A stretch of DNA of 64,000 nt from Osmia lignaria lignaria (GCF_051020975.1 NC_135037.1:4650001-4714000), one strand, 5' to 3'; counted from the first letter of the stretch, positions 39,355 through 50,833 are shown. Numbers and translations are program-made. The notes: generated by a model not told the origin, from the sequence alone.

Positions 39355-39360
39355 TTTATT
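39355..39360 (-). terminator. Candidate polyadenylation signal AATAAA for the nested gene
   Basis: The plus strand reads tttatt, giving AATAAA on the minus strand about 110 nt downstream of the TAA of the nested candidate gene. The hexamer is common by chance in AT-rich DNA, so it gives mild support only. Confidence 0.35.
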
Positions 39361-39468
39361 GTAAAAATTTCTCATTCGTTATTCCTTCATTTCAATTTTA
39401 ATTATAATATCGTGTTACTGAATTCTACGAAATACTAAGAAATAAATGATAAAATTAAGAATCACAAT

Positions 39469-39694
39469 TTACTTCGAATCGACTGCTTCTTTCAACTGAT
39501 TTGTTGATTTCCATCGATTAAACTTTGTTCCGTTTGGTTCATGATACACCACTAGGAGCCTGTAAATTCCTGAAGCAACTTCTTTTATATTCCGTAGTAA
39601 ACGTTCCTCCTTGCAACAGGTATTTCCTTTAACACGCTCGATTAATTTAACAAGTTCCTGCCCGACGAATCTTCTTTCATTATAAAATTCCTTC
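39469..39694 (-). CDS. Nested antisense candidate gene, terminal coding exon
   Basis: The exon runs from acceptor cgttgag (AG at 39,696-39,695) to TAA at 39,471-39,469. It supplies 75 residues from the split Arg codon (AG|G) through KEFYNERRFVGQELVKLIE to a Lys-rich end. The composition is strongly helical and charged, with an amphipathic segment (about residues 10-45, including two adjacent Cys) and a Tyr/Leu/Val-rich stretch GIYRLLVVYHEP. An in-frame ATG exists 14 nt upstream of the acceptor, so this could instead be read as a 79-codon single-exon frame. The splice reading is preferred because the frame joins exactly to the upstream open exon. I do not recognise the family; function unknown. 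Confidence 0.5.
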
Positions 39695-39763
39695 CTCAAC
39701 GAAGACATAAATCAACATTAAATTTCGGCTACTTTTGAAATTCAACTAAACACGAATTTTTAC

Positions 39764-40091
39764 CTACTTCCGACAGATTTTCCATTAATATCATTGTCTG
39801 AGAGAAGATTGTACAATTTTAACATGTTCGCTTGTAAATTTAAAAATTTGTCAATTACTTCAAACATCCAAGAAGAACGAAGACGACGCTGAATATTAAA
39901 TAACGAAATTTTATCAATATCTATTATACCTCCGCTTTTATTCAAAGAGGAAACGTTGCTGTTCCCTGGGGATTCATAACAGAGCGTTTCACTTAAGGAA
40001 CGAGATACCTTTAATAAAAATCCAGGCACGTACAGCGGCGAACGGGAAATCGATAAACTGCATGATTCGATTCGGGTATAGGATACAATTT
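39764..40091 (-). CDS. Nested antisense candidate gene, penultimate coding exon
   Basis: This exon is open for 108 full codons from acceptor aatgttcag (AG at 40,093-40,092) to donor gtag|gtaaaa (39,763), ending in phase 2. The intron to the last exon is 69 bp, a typical small insect intron. The product is Ser-rich at first (SCSLSISRSPLYVPG). It then becomes helical with alternating Leu/Ile and basic residues (FNIQRRLRSSWMFEVIDKFL), consistent with an all-helical or coiled-coil protein. The first ATG is internal (MFEVIDK), so the true start probably lies in an upstream exon. Together the two exons give about 184 residues. It lies antisense within intron 2 of the large gene. I do not recognise a domain, and a decayed or non-coding locus cannot be excluded. 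Confidence 0.5.
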
Positions 40092-43000
40092 CTGAACATT
40101 CTCAGAATCTGATAGGTGTAAACGAACGCCTAACACGTGAGCATTTAATTATCCTCAGTGTTATTGCATTCTGTTGTTTACAAAGGAAATAAATTGATGA
40201 AAATTGAAGATACTCTGTTTCTATTACGATACTTTAATCTATGTTATGAATTATGATAGAGGTTCATTATATAATGTGGGAAATTTCATCAAGAAAATAT
40301 GACCATATCCCTTGAAATTCTATCTATAAAATAAAATCCCTCGTATCCATATAAAAAAATGATTGATTTGACGTGGAATGGCCCCATTACGATACCTTCT
40401 CCTTTATAAAAAATATCCTATCTGATATATTTTTCATTTTTCAAGATATTTTGAAATATTTTGAGTTTGATATATTTTTTATATTTTAAGTAAAGTTAGA
40501 ATAACCCACATGTTTCTTAGGGACTAAGAAATACTATAATTCAGCGATTTTCAACCTTTTCATAAATTACCATCGAAACCAAAATTCAAAAATTGCAGTA
40601 CCATCAAGACTAATTAAATCCCTACCATATATCTATTTTTTTATTTTAATAGAATAATTGTACTAAAAGAAAATAAATTAACATGTACAGTATCGAGAAA
40701 AGTAGGCTTTCTTCAGAAAAATAGCAATGTAGAGGAAACAGAAATTTGATGTGAACCACTAGTTGAGAACCACTGCTGTAATTTATTTATTGCATTTCAC
40801 ACAGTTTCATTTTAATTAATTTTTTTAATTTTAACCAGAACACGAATTATAAAGAAAGTATCATACTCGTCCAATTAATTTCAATCAAGTTACATACAAA
40901 AATTATTTACAAATCCACAAACGCTTCTTCCATAAATATTTCCATGATACAACAATTTCGTCTATCATTTCAAGCTTTCCTGTAACGTTTAAACAAAACC
41001 ACCGGGGATGGGGTTATTGAACAGGCTGGTTGCAAAAACGTACTCGCATCTCAGGAGCGACATATCGACAACAATAATCGTCGAAATGGAATTCCTCGAG
41101 GAAACATTGGAAATCTCATTTTCTTCGCGACCGATGCAATTATCCTCGATACACGAACGGCGGGGCGGTTAAAAAATTTACGCGGAACGCGAGGCAACGG
41201 GAAATTGCGAACGCCGGATGTCGTGAATAAAATGAAGAAGAAAACAGTCGAATCGAAAGGTACACGAAACAGAAACGTTTTCCCATGGGAATTCAACGTT
41301 CGTTTCTTCGAGTCGAGCGAACATTTCGGCTCGCACGATCGATCCGAATGGACCGTACCAAAAATGGAAAAACGTCACGTCACTGCTCGTTACCATTGAA
41401 TCATCTCGGCTAACTTGCAGCATCGTTCCGATCGGTCGGAAGGTATTAATTGAGTTTTCATTATCAGCCCAACTGGCGCAAATATCAGGGACGTTGATAC
41501 CTCGCGTCGTTACAGCTTTTTCCGTTTTTGAATATCGAACGTTGCCGATTTCTACCATTCAGAACCGTTCTTCATCGACGTTGTTTATCTTCGACATCTC
41601 CCGTGCCGTTTCGACGCATCAATTTCATAGAATTTCGTTTCAAACTCTGGTTCGTTTTCAATCCATTCAAACCGTCGTACAATTTTGTACCATTTTCATA
41701 GTTTGGATCCAAAAATTTGACGGGCTTCAAAATTTCCAATAATTTCACTGTTTTAATGAATATAACGATTCGATAGAATCTATGCTGGTTTGAAATAAAA
41801 AAATTTCAGAAATCTTTGATAATCTCGAGAAATTTAATAACTATAATACTCCAAGTTCCAAATAAAAAAATTTTGAAAAATCTTGAAAACATTTAAAAAA
41901 ATTTAATAATAATTTTAGCAAATGTAACAGTCTAATAATTTTCTAACAATAAGTTCAAGAGTTTTACGGAATAATCAACTTCTTAACTTTCAACAGTCTG
42001 TCAGCAATTTTCAGGACCCTCGTAATATTCAAAATGGATAACAATCTCGATTTATATGTATAGGAAAATCAATTTCGTTGCCGTGGTACGTGCACGCGAT
42101 AAAGTGTTGCGATTTCATCGAACCAGCCACGAGATAGTATGCAGTTAGTAGTTAATGTCTAGTGGAATAGTTTGTCCGACGGGCAACATGCGATTCAATG
42201 AATCAACGCCACGGATTATCATAGATTTCGTTCAAGCTAACAATTGATTTTTTACGTGGGAAAAACAATTCCTTTCATGTAGACAAGGTCGACTGAAAAG
42301 GGATTAAATGTGGTGCCGTTCCTTATCTTTTTCTGTTTTTCGTGTTCGATTCAAATAGCTACATACGTGGATAAAAAATACATGGTGTTGGCAGTAAATC
42401 AATATGATTTTCCTGTGCCCTGTGAAACTTTGTGAAATTCTATTACGGCGAAAGAAAATAATTAAAACTAATGGAACTCGCGTGCAATTAATGTTACTGC
42501 TTGGAACCAAAGGCACTGCAGTTTTAAACACTGATTTTATTTGTTGTGTTCACAGAATCTTCAAAAAAAAAAAAAATAAAATAAATCAATGCTCAGAATA
42601 CACAGAATACACAAATCAATACCCAGAAAAAAATGACGCGATATCATTACACCCGACCACTACATCATAATTAATAAATATACAAGCACAATTAATGAAT
42701 GTAATTTTCTCTAGGTTATTGTTAATGAAATTAACGAGAATTAATTCCTTAAATGAAGTAAAAGCATATCTTATTAAATTCACCACGACTGATTCAAGAC
42801 TAGCAAATTCACTCATTACGGCCTACCTTCTTCATACTTTTCTAATTATCGTCTGAATTATAATGAACTTTCAGGAGAGAGACACCAATGACTAGTTTTT
42901 TAATATATTCCGTGCTGACTGCATAATGAGAGAACTTTGTTGTTTCATAATTAAATTTTCTCGAAATTATCTTTAAAAAAGTGCAACTATGGCTCCCAAA

Positions 43001-45426
43001 CCTTCGCCACTTTACCACGATGATTAATGATGTAAGTAAATAGCTGCATCAATATTATCATTCGAAATCCCAAGGATTCTATTACTGAATGAATTCATTG
43101 GTGCATCACGTTCTGAATTAAAGTAGAATTCAAACGTTCGCGCTGCTAATGAGATTCAAAAAGAAAAACCCGAGGGTATCCGCAATTTTCCCCTCGCAAC
43201 GTCGAATGGAATGCTCTCAATCGCTTTCTCACAGAATTAAATATCACTTTGGTGCTCGAGTCTCGATCGCACAAAGTGACCGCGATGATTGTATAATTAT
43301 CCGGATGGCACGTTGCAGAAGGTAGCTCAGGGCTTCCTCCTCGAAGCGGAATTCTCATTTCCTTTGTACGTGACCTACCAATGGATTTTTCACCTATTCC
43401 TGATACTATCTACGCCCGCGCCACGCTTCATTCCGCTAAATTGATTTGTTTTCAATCCTCTTTCTTCCCGTACCAGTTCAACATTCAAATTCATCCCTAC
43501 CAATGCCATCTGTTCTACTTGATTATCAATGACGGTTAATTAACGAAGAATCCTTATTTTCGAGCGTAATTCTAATTATTACAATTTCCTCTGTTATCGA
43601 AAGGAACTTGATTACATTATCGAAATGAAGTTTCAGGGATAGATAATTAACTCTCGCCTAAGTAACCATAGAAATTACAAAGAGCAGTAGTCACAAATTT
43701 CATAAAGAAATTAGGCAGAGTAATTCAATTACAATTATGTAATGAAAGAATAATTTTTGAATAAAATTGTATTTGAATGATTATTACAAATAATTTGGAT
43801 AACACTGCCTTATTTTTCTAAATTAATTTTTTTCTACTACTGAATTTTACAATTTTAAATATGCAAAATAAATATTACATATTTCAAATTTCCTGGAATT
43901 AAAATCATATTCCAGTTTGTTAGTAATTTTCTATCTTAAAAAGAAATCTAAATTACTCGTCAGATACTAATGAAACTCGTACTCCAAAAAATTGACTGCA
44001 CCGTTCGTTGAGAAACTTTCGCCAAATGTGTCCGTTGATCGAGAGGTGGAGGAAAAGAAACGGACCTCTAAGAGCATCGAATTCTCGCGGAGATCGTATT
44101 TTTTCGTCGAAATCCCAACGGTAATTGTTTGTTCTTGCGATCCGTGGATGCGGCCCGGATTTCGCCGATTAAGCGGCTGATAAAACGCCAAAGGAGGAGG
44201 GAACCAGAGCAAAACAGACGAAGAATCGGAGCGATTTAAAGGGATCGGAACGGTGTGCAATTATCGAAACTGGGTCGAGTCGTTCCCCGAATATCATCCG
44301 TTTGGCCGAGCACCGAGACAATCCGATAGAAAACTTCGAGTAGTTACGAATACAGTGACCAAAGGGCTGGTGTCGCTGCCAAATTCGACGCGAAGCGTTC
44401 GAGCAAGAAACAGCAAAGTTTGATTAAACTTCCGGAACGATTGCACCCTGCGAGCCCGATGCCGCTGGATTGCACGCGTTTTTTATACCGCGGAAATTTT
44501 TGTCCTCTGGTCTTCTCTTCCTCTCTAACGAATTCTGCGAATCTTTGCGAGATTACGTTCGCAAACGAGATTTTATTGGATTTGTTTCAGCAAAAGCGTA
44601 TGATTGTTGTGTTGTTTAACGAGAATCGAGACACGGACGGTTGATATTTCGGAAGGGATTACGAATTTCGAGCGGTTCGCTCGTGGAAATTAAAATTGAA
44701 ATTGTTTTCCTACGTTTTAGTGCAATTTTGACGATCAGTAGTTTAAATTAATTCCGTGCCTCTGTGAATTTCGCTCGCGGACAAACTTCCGTGAATGGAA
44801 ATAATGAAAATAAACTAATAAATTCTGGAAGATGCTTTCCTAACTTATAGAATGTTATTAAAATTGTTTATAACCATTCTTTTGATTTATGGATTTGAAT
44901 TCTGATCACTTCTATAAGGTTCTGGATTTCGTTTAAAAATAAATTATTAAAAACAGTAATATCGTAATTAAATGACATGTTATTTGGAGAAGCATAAAAA
45001 TAGTTTGTTAGAAAATCAATTAAAAAATACTCGTTTAATTAATCAATAGAGGTATCTATTGATCCTAGAGCTACCTAATATTAACTAGTCTTCCCTCTAT
45101 CGATCATTAGAATTATATGTGCCTATAGTTTCTTCCCTTTACGACGACCGACGATAATCATTTCGCGAATACACCGAACTTAAGTTACAGCTTATCTATC
45201 CCTTAATGTACTATCATAATGTGCCGAGCACTCCCTATCGCTATTAAGACGACGAAGTCGAAGGATTCATTAGTGTTTAATGATTCCTGACTACAGCGAT
45301 ATCTTTCATGATAAACGAATTATTTGATGCTTAAAAAAGAATTTCTTTCAACATGCATCTGTAAAGAATATTTTCCATTTTATCATGGAAATTAATTAAA
45401 TACTAAATAATTCTTTAACATAATTA

Positions 45427-45492
45427 TATTTGGCTGCACTTAGTTTTAGGGGACCACAAATTTTTGGTTCAAAAACCAAGTGTAGCCAAATA
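45427..45492 (+). repeat. 66-bp imperfect hairpin
   Basis: The left arm tatttggctgcacttagtttt (45,427-45,447) pairs with the right arm aaaaccaagtgtagccaaata (45,472-45,492) at about 18 of 21 positions. A loop of about 24 nt contains aggggaccac. The motif aggggacc recurs outside the hairpin at about 45,509. Size and pairing would suit a small hairpin RNA or a remnant palindromic element. There is no direct evidence of expression. Confidence 0.55.
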
Positions 45493-45714
45493 GGTTAAAC
45501 TTGATTTGAGGGGACCTTCCACTATTTTAATTAAAAAATTGGTTATAAGATTTGATATATATTATTTAACATAAATAGAAGTTAAATTATTAATTATTGA
45601 AACAAAATCTTGATAATATTATGCTCACTTTTACTTTTAAGAAAATATTCTTTCTGAGTAATTGTAGCTTTAATGATTGCATAATAATAATCAGTTAATT
45701 CAATGAGTACTTAC

Positions 45715-45777
45715 CTAATACTGATGTAGTCGAGGCCCCACATCCATGACACAAATTGCAGTGGTCACAATTAAAAT
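45715..45777 (-). other. Candidate internal exon (63 nt), possibly of the nested gene
   Basis: On the minus strand this segment sits between a good acceptor (ttttgtttatag) and a good donor (ttag|gtaagt). One frame reads FNCDHCNLCHGCGASTTSVL, with a CxxCxxCxxC pattern. In that frame it ends in phase 1, matching the phase 1 start of the exon at 40,091. The candidate first exon also joins in the same frame, but a TAA upstream leaves no in-frame ATG. The other open frame gives MDVGPRLHQY then stop, a possible short upstream ORF. It may be 5' UTR, coding or part of a non-coding RNA. Confidence 0.4.
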
Positions 45778-46346
45778 CTATAAACAAAATCAGTATCATT
45801 TATCACTGTCAATACAAAAAGAATTTGAATCACAATTAAACAAGCTATATTAGGTATTACAGTGAGCAATATGTATAACCTCAAAAAAGGGTTACCAGAT
45901 GGCGTTGTTATTAAGGATTCGTAAAAACCTAATTTGAACATTTCCTTCAGATAATATAATATTTACTATTAATATAGTATTTATTATGACAATTTAATAC
46001 TATGAATCAACTTAAATAATAATGTTCACATTATTGACTAATGATCAAATTATTGAAGAACATACTCAAATGTATGACGACCTTCATACGAAGGTCAACG
46101 ACCTTCACGAATACGACGCAATAGTATTATAACCTTCTTAGAAGAATATTTGTCACGAAAAATGTGCAACATTATAAGTTAAACAATTCTCATGACAAAA
46201 TTATTAATAATGGAAAGTGAAATATACTTTTAACCTCAACGAAGAACACCATAAACATTATGTAGTGTACTACACACCGGGGAGTTCGTGCGAGACTGAA
46301 CGAGCTCATTAAACGTTCAAAATATTTTGATAGCATCGAAACTCAC

Positions 46347-46470
46347 CTGTCCGATAAGAAGCAGCGTTTAATACAGTGTCACAACACAAACTACGACATT
46401 ATTTCCTTGTAAAATACTTGAAAGACACCAGAAAATATACGGAAACGAAGAGCACTTTCGCCGGCTTGAT
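46347..46470 (-). other. Candidate first exon of the nested antisense transcript
   Basis: The 3' boundary is a consensus donor, cggacag|gtgagt (46,346). The sequence upstream is GC-richer than its surroundings, as expected of a promoter-proximal exon. The 5' end is a guess, as no initiator is clear. It contains a minimal ATG TCG TAG ORF and no long frame from an ATG. Joining to the exon at 45,777 keeps a Cys-containing frame open but without a start codon. Confidence 0.35.
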
Positions 46471-46565
46471 ATTAATGACGCTACCACGCGACTATAAAAG
46501 CACGAATAAGTCGCTGGCCAATCAGAGGCGTTCGTTGAAATAACTGCTAGGCGCGCGCTATTTTC
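46471..46565. promoter_or_regulatory. Promoter-like segment (CCAAT, TATA-like, CpG-rich)
   Basis: Within 100 bp are ccaat (46,518-46,522, ATTGG on the minus strand), tataaaag (46,493-46,500, plus orientation) and a gcgcgcgc run at about 46,552. The base composition is clearly different from the surrounding AT-rich DNA, and the segment lies immediately upstream of the minus-strand donor exon. The TATA-like box points to the plus strand, so either it is incidental or transcription is bidirectional. Function is inferred. Confidence 0.35.
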
Positions 46566-48556
46566 ACGTATTTGAAATGTAAATACAATAAAATGAATAT
46601 GAAAAATAATTGGAATGTTATATAATATAATAACTAAATAATAATTAAAGGATTATAAATTATAATTCTATCACAATTCTCTTTACATTAATGAATATAA
46701 ATTTTCATGTACCTAAGTTGGTAAATAATATTCCTTAACAAATGTTGCTATATGCACAATAAATAATCTATGTGTTAATTATCTTATCCCCATCTCTAAT
46801 AAAATTCTACATTATAATAGACACCAAAATATGAAGTAAAAATTACATGGTGCATCTAGTATGCGTTTTTAAAAAGCGTATGCCGTGCTTATAACAATTA
46901 TAAATCCCGTTTAAAGTAATTTACTAAATGAGAATGGAAAATGCAGAGTCGAGCTTTGAAGATAACAATTGTTGTGGTTGAATTTGCAACAATTCGACCA
47001 ATGGGAACGTGTCGAGGACAAGTGTTCCTCGCACTATGCTGAACCATCAGAGTAATTGAACTAATTACCAGACGCAATTATCCGGAATTAATCGAGATAA
47101 ACCGCTTAATTAGCACCATTGCACTACATTCGTTGTTTCTGAACATAGTACTCGTTAGCGACTTTGAACTACCCTAAAGCATGTCAAGCTACCTGTCAAT
47201 CTTCGCTGTTACGTTTCTATCACATTCTAACCGATATTCTGTTTGGTGTTAGTTTGGGAATCAATTGAAATTCAAATAGAATAACAGGTAACCTTATCTC
47301 TAATCGCTGCAGATTAACAGAAACGAATATCGTAATAGTAAACGTCTCTTAAACACCAATACGCCTATTGAAAAACTGAATTGTGACAAAAAGGAATGAT
47401 AAAAAGTTGTTGAATAATCAATTCCTGCGTTAATTAAAATCGTCGTGAAATTATTTTAATTAACCTGTACATTGAACGAACACCGTATTAAAATCAGCCT
47501 TCGATTTCCAACGATGCTTAAGTTCGTACTTCATCAGACGGATACAAGTTTTCCCATTCAGTTTTTCATAGTTGTTAGTTAACTCTATGGGGTTCTACTT
47601 CGTTACGATTGGCCAATTAAGATTTACGCGCTCCTAGCAATGACGGCCCGACACTGCGATACAGCATGGTTGGACAGTTTCCGTAAATTTATCGTTTTAT
47701 CGTTTGTTCCTATGGCCAGCCGATATCGCATCGAACGGATGCCCTTCTGGAACGGATTTATTCGCTGCAGGCAAATAACATTCTGAATGCCATAAAATGA
47801 TGCGATAGCGATGCATTTCTCCATGGATGCATGAGAAATATTTTTTTTTACCATCTAAATATCGCTCTCAAAACGTTTTTACACGCTAGCAGAATTATTT
47901 AACTTTCATCTATAAAACCTCTCGCAAAGAGTATCCAGTGATGCTTCAAAGGTGATTTCGATTTCGTATTCATTACGTTGAAGCGTATATCGTATTTACT
48001 ATAAAAGTTGCAAATGGATTGGTCGTAAGACCAGGTGCTAATTTATCGAAACCACCGAAGCGGTTTTAGTTTACCATAAAATCAGACCATCGCCCACGGG
48101 TACATGATGCTAATCTCAAGAAAATCTCGTAGAAGATTTTATGCCGGGCCTTCCTCTTTCTCGGCTAAATCCGACTTTATGACATCGGGCTTTTACTACC
48201 AAAGTTATCAACCGCATGTCTCAAAGGCGCCTTTTAGTTTCCTATCAACGTCGAACACAATTTATGATTTTATGTTCTCATTTTCTCATAGCACTGCTAA
48301 TTTCTAGATATGTATCAATTTTTTATTTATAATACTAGATAACATGTTTTTACAGACATCAATAAATACGGCTTTATCTAATTAACGAAAATACCAAATT
48401 ACTTGATGTGTAATTAAGTTTTAAGTTACTCCATCATAGAATATCTTCCTTGAAGCCACAGCCACAAAATATTAATATTACCCATTTATCCTAATGTCGT
48501 CGACCGTGTTAATTAATTTAACAATTTAACCTGAATGTCCTCAATTATTGTTTCAG
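46566..48556. other. No gene seen: AT-rich part of intron 2
   Basis: Nothing with coding character is visible from the promoter-like segment to the third exon. The minus frame at 47,624-47,854 and the plus frame at 48,104-48,307 lack splice support or known features. The last bases before 48,557 form the acceptor (tcaattattgtttcag). Confidence 0.45.
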
Positions 48557-48607
48557 AGCAACAGAAGCCAGCCAGCTATCGGACTGAAGCAGACGCCGAA
48601 GGCAAGG
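48557..48607 (+). CDS. Coding exon 3 (micro-exon-like) of the large Gln-rich protein gene
   Basis: A 51-nt exon lies between a strong acceptor (attgtttcag) and a consensus donor (agg|gtaagt). In phase 0, the phase left by exons 1 and 2, it encodes SNRSQPAIGLKQTPKAR, a basic Ser/Pro peptide like the rest of the protein. A second frame is also open, so phase is the main argument. Its small symmetric size suggests regulated inclusion. The donor implies further exons beyond the window, since no later in-phase exon is convincing within it. Confidence 0.6.
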
Positions 48608-50654
48608 GTAAGTTTATTTCATAAATTTTCACCACACCCCATCCTGCACCGTGTTGCCGTCGGTTTTTGCACGGTAAAAACCAAAATTCAAACAGGGCCG
48701 TCCATGGCAACGATCTTGCTTTGGAAGTAGTTAGTAGGAGCTCGTTAGAGGCCCGATCGATGCACACGACCGAGTTCCCCATACTTTCGGCCAAACAACT
48801 TTACCGAGCCGTTCGAACACGCTACCCCTTCTGCATCTTCGGTTTCCTCCAGGGAAGTTGAAATTGGTGAACGTGCCCCTTTCTCTCTTATTTGATGGGT
48901 ACATATACGTACACTGAGGCTCGAAAATATTTGCCCATTTACTCCTTATCTTATTCAAGAGATGTATCGGCACACCAGGTCGCATTATATTGGTTGCATA
49001 ATGGCTAGTGCAGAAGCCTGCTAAAGTTTGAAAGAAGATTTCAAAACTAATTATATCATAAGATTTTGGCACTCCTTCGCCTTCGTAATTAATCAGGTTG
49101 AATATTTGAAATAACATCTTCTAAACGATTATGTTTTTATACTAATCGAACTTATTTAACAAATGTTGATGATTTTTCAAGTTAGAAATGAATATGAGTG
49201 CTGTCGGTTAGTTTTACGATACCTGCATTGCTATATTATAATAAATGATCCCACGTCTACTTAATATTTTCATACCATTATATACGCTGAACAATGGGCA
49301 GGTACTTTTGAGCGATGGTGTACATCTCTGCGAAGCAACGAACCGCGAAATGGACCAGAAAGAGGCGGAGGGGTGGATTCGTATAATTTTACGACTTTAG
49401 TTTTCACGAGGTCGTATCCCCGTGTTTGTGATATTTACCCGCGGAAACACGCTAGGAAAACGATATGGCCATTGAGACGTGTGTTTATTTCTAATTGATA
49501 ATCTTGAAATTATGTTAATTATCACCGATATCAACGTTAAAGTATATTATTCGACTTCTTCTTGCTTTTATTTTTATTCGTGAACATAAAATTTATTAGC
49601 TCTTTTTTATTTCCTCTACTAAATCAATACCTACTGTTTTTGTATCGGTATTTTGAAAATGTACAGAATTGTATATAATTAGAAGGGTAATTAAGAACTT
49701 TCTAGGGTGAATATTGATCGAAGGGATATTGCGAGTACACCTGCGTTCTATGAAAAAATATTATTGATTTTTCCTGCGTCTTTAAAACTATGTTTAATAA
49801 ATAATAATAAATATTGACGAATCGACATTGCGTCAAATTCAGGACACAGCAATATGAGCAGAGCGTTTCAAATTAAACCAAAATCCATGTTCATGGTTGA
49901 ACATGACACAAGCGAAACATTCAAAAATTTGTTATCGGCTTTTCAATGCCGTGTCAAAATTGCGTTTATAAATGTTAATGATGTAAAAGTTTCATTCCAC
50001 TGAATCCGCGATAATATTCGTGTCATGTGTTATCAACCCCTGGAAGTGCCAATTTTATTTCCAGTAAAAATGAATGTGGAACACGGTGGTAATTCAAAAA
50101 ATCAAATATTTATAAAATAACGAACATATTATCTCTTGTCAGAAATGAAACTTTATTAAAATTCAGCGGCATGGTTTAAAATTAAAACTAATTCAAATTC
50201 AAAGTTTATAAATGTATTTACAGGAGGAAAATTATACAGAATTCTGTTTGTATAAGCCACAAGAATGCATGGGAGCAAATGAAGTCAGTAAATAGCATAC
50301 TTACTCGTAATCTAACCCAGTGCATATATCGCGAACGCTCGGTTTTAATCCCCACTGGGCCTACTTTTTTTTCGAAAAAGAACGAAGGAGAACAATGGGT
50401 TAAAGGCTGGACATCTTTCTCTGTCGTTGGAAAAATTGCCAGGAAAACTAGATCCTGCTGGAACGATCAATAGCTATTTGTTACAATCGCGCGCTGTAGG
50501 TGCAGTGTTCTAATATCGAAGATCAGTTATTAATTCTGTGCTTGATCGATGATCGTGATTATCGAGCAGCCATGGGAGGAAATATATATCCTTCTGAAAA
50601 ATAATAAATTTTATAAATTGTCTTTGGGTTCCTAAAAAGGCATGATCTATTGAT
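48608..50654 (+). other. Start of intron 3 of the large gene (non-coding)
   Basis: A GC-richer stretch continues to about 48.9 kb after the donor, with open frames on both strands that look like composition effects. The rest is AT-rich. No exon, repeat or RNA structure is well supported here. Confidence 0.45.
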
Positions 50655-50795
50655 AGGGCTTCTCTGGGAAATTGGCAATATAGTAGAAAAAACATGACAT
50701 TTCAAAATTTTAATTTTAACTTTATTAATATTAAAAATAATATACTAAACAAAATAATATGATTTTTAATTATTAATTATAAAACTTAAGAAATA
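50655..50795 (+). repeat. AATTCTC-family dispersed repeat, copy 4 (plus orientation)
   Basis: The copy reads tctctgggaaattggcaata, then tttcaaaattttaattttaa and ttattaatattaaaaataat. It aligns with 28.74-28.89 kb and with the reverse complements of 13.4 and 19.0 kb. This is the most diverged copy. The 26-base G run begins 13 bp after its AT-rich end. Confidence 0.6.
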
Positions 50796-50807
50796 TGAAT
50801 AATAAGT

Positions 50808-50833
50808 GGGGGGGGGGGGGGGGGGGGGGGGGG
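50808..50833 (+). repeat. Homopolymer run of 26 G
   Basis: An uninterrupted G26 sits at the junction between the AT-rich repeat copy and a GC-rich segment. Runs of this length form G-quadruplexes, are unstable in replication and sequencing, and often mark assembly-error or insertion junctions. The exact length is unreliable. Confidence 0.9.

Larger units (their letters stand above)
38839..48556 (+). other. Intron 2 of the large gene, hosting an antisense candidate gene
   Basis: About 9.7 kb lie between the GTAACA donor and the TTTCAG acceptor. The minus strand carries the candidate nested gene. Further content is a hairpin at 45.43-45.49 kb and GC-richer islands at about 41.04-41.65, 43.1-43.5 and 44.0-44.7 kb. 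Open frames in those islands occur on both strands and have no recognisable domains. No additional plus-strand exon with compatible phase is convincing. Confidence 0.5.

Noticed and set aside
40321..40440. Minus frame with GEGIVMGPFHVKS near 40.4 kb
   Set aside because: Short, AT-rich and lacking splice sites in the right phase; indistinguishable from chance.
42304..42816. Minus-strand frames at 42.30-42.53 and 42.62-42.82 kb as further exons of the nested gene
   Set aside because: One begins with a plausible ATG and looks mildly protein-like, but no good donor or compatible phase connects it to the exon at 40,091.
46493..46500. TATAAAAG as the TATA box of the minus-strand transcript
   Set aside because: It is oriented to the plus strand, so it cannot by itself be the core promoter of the minus-strand exons.
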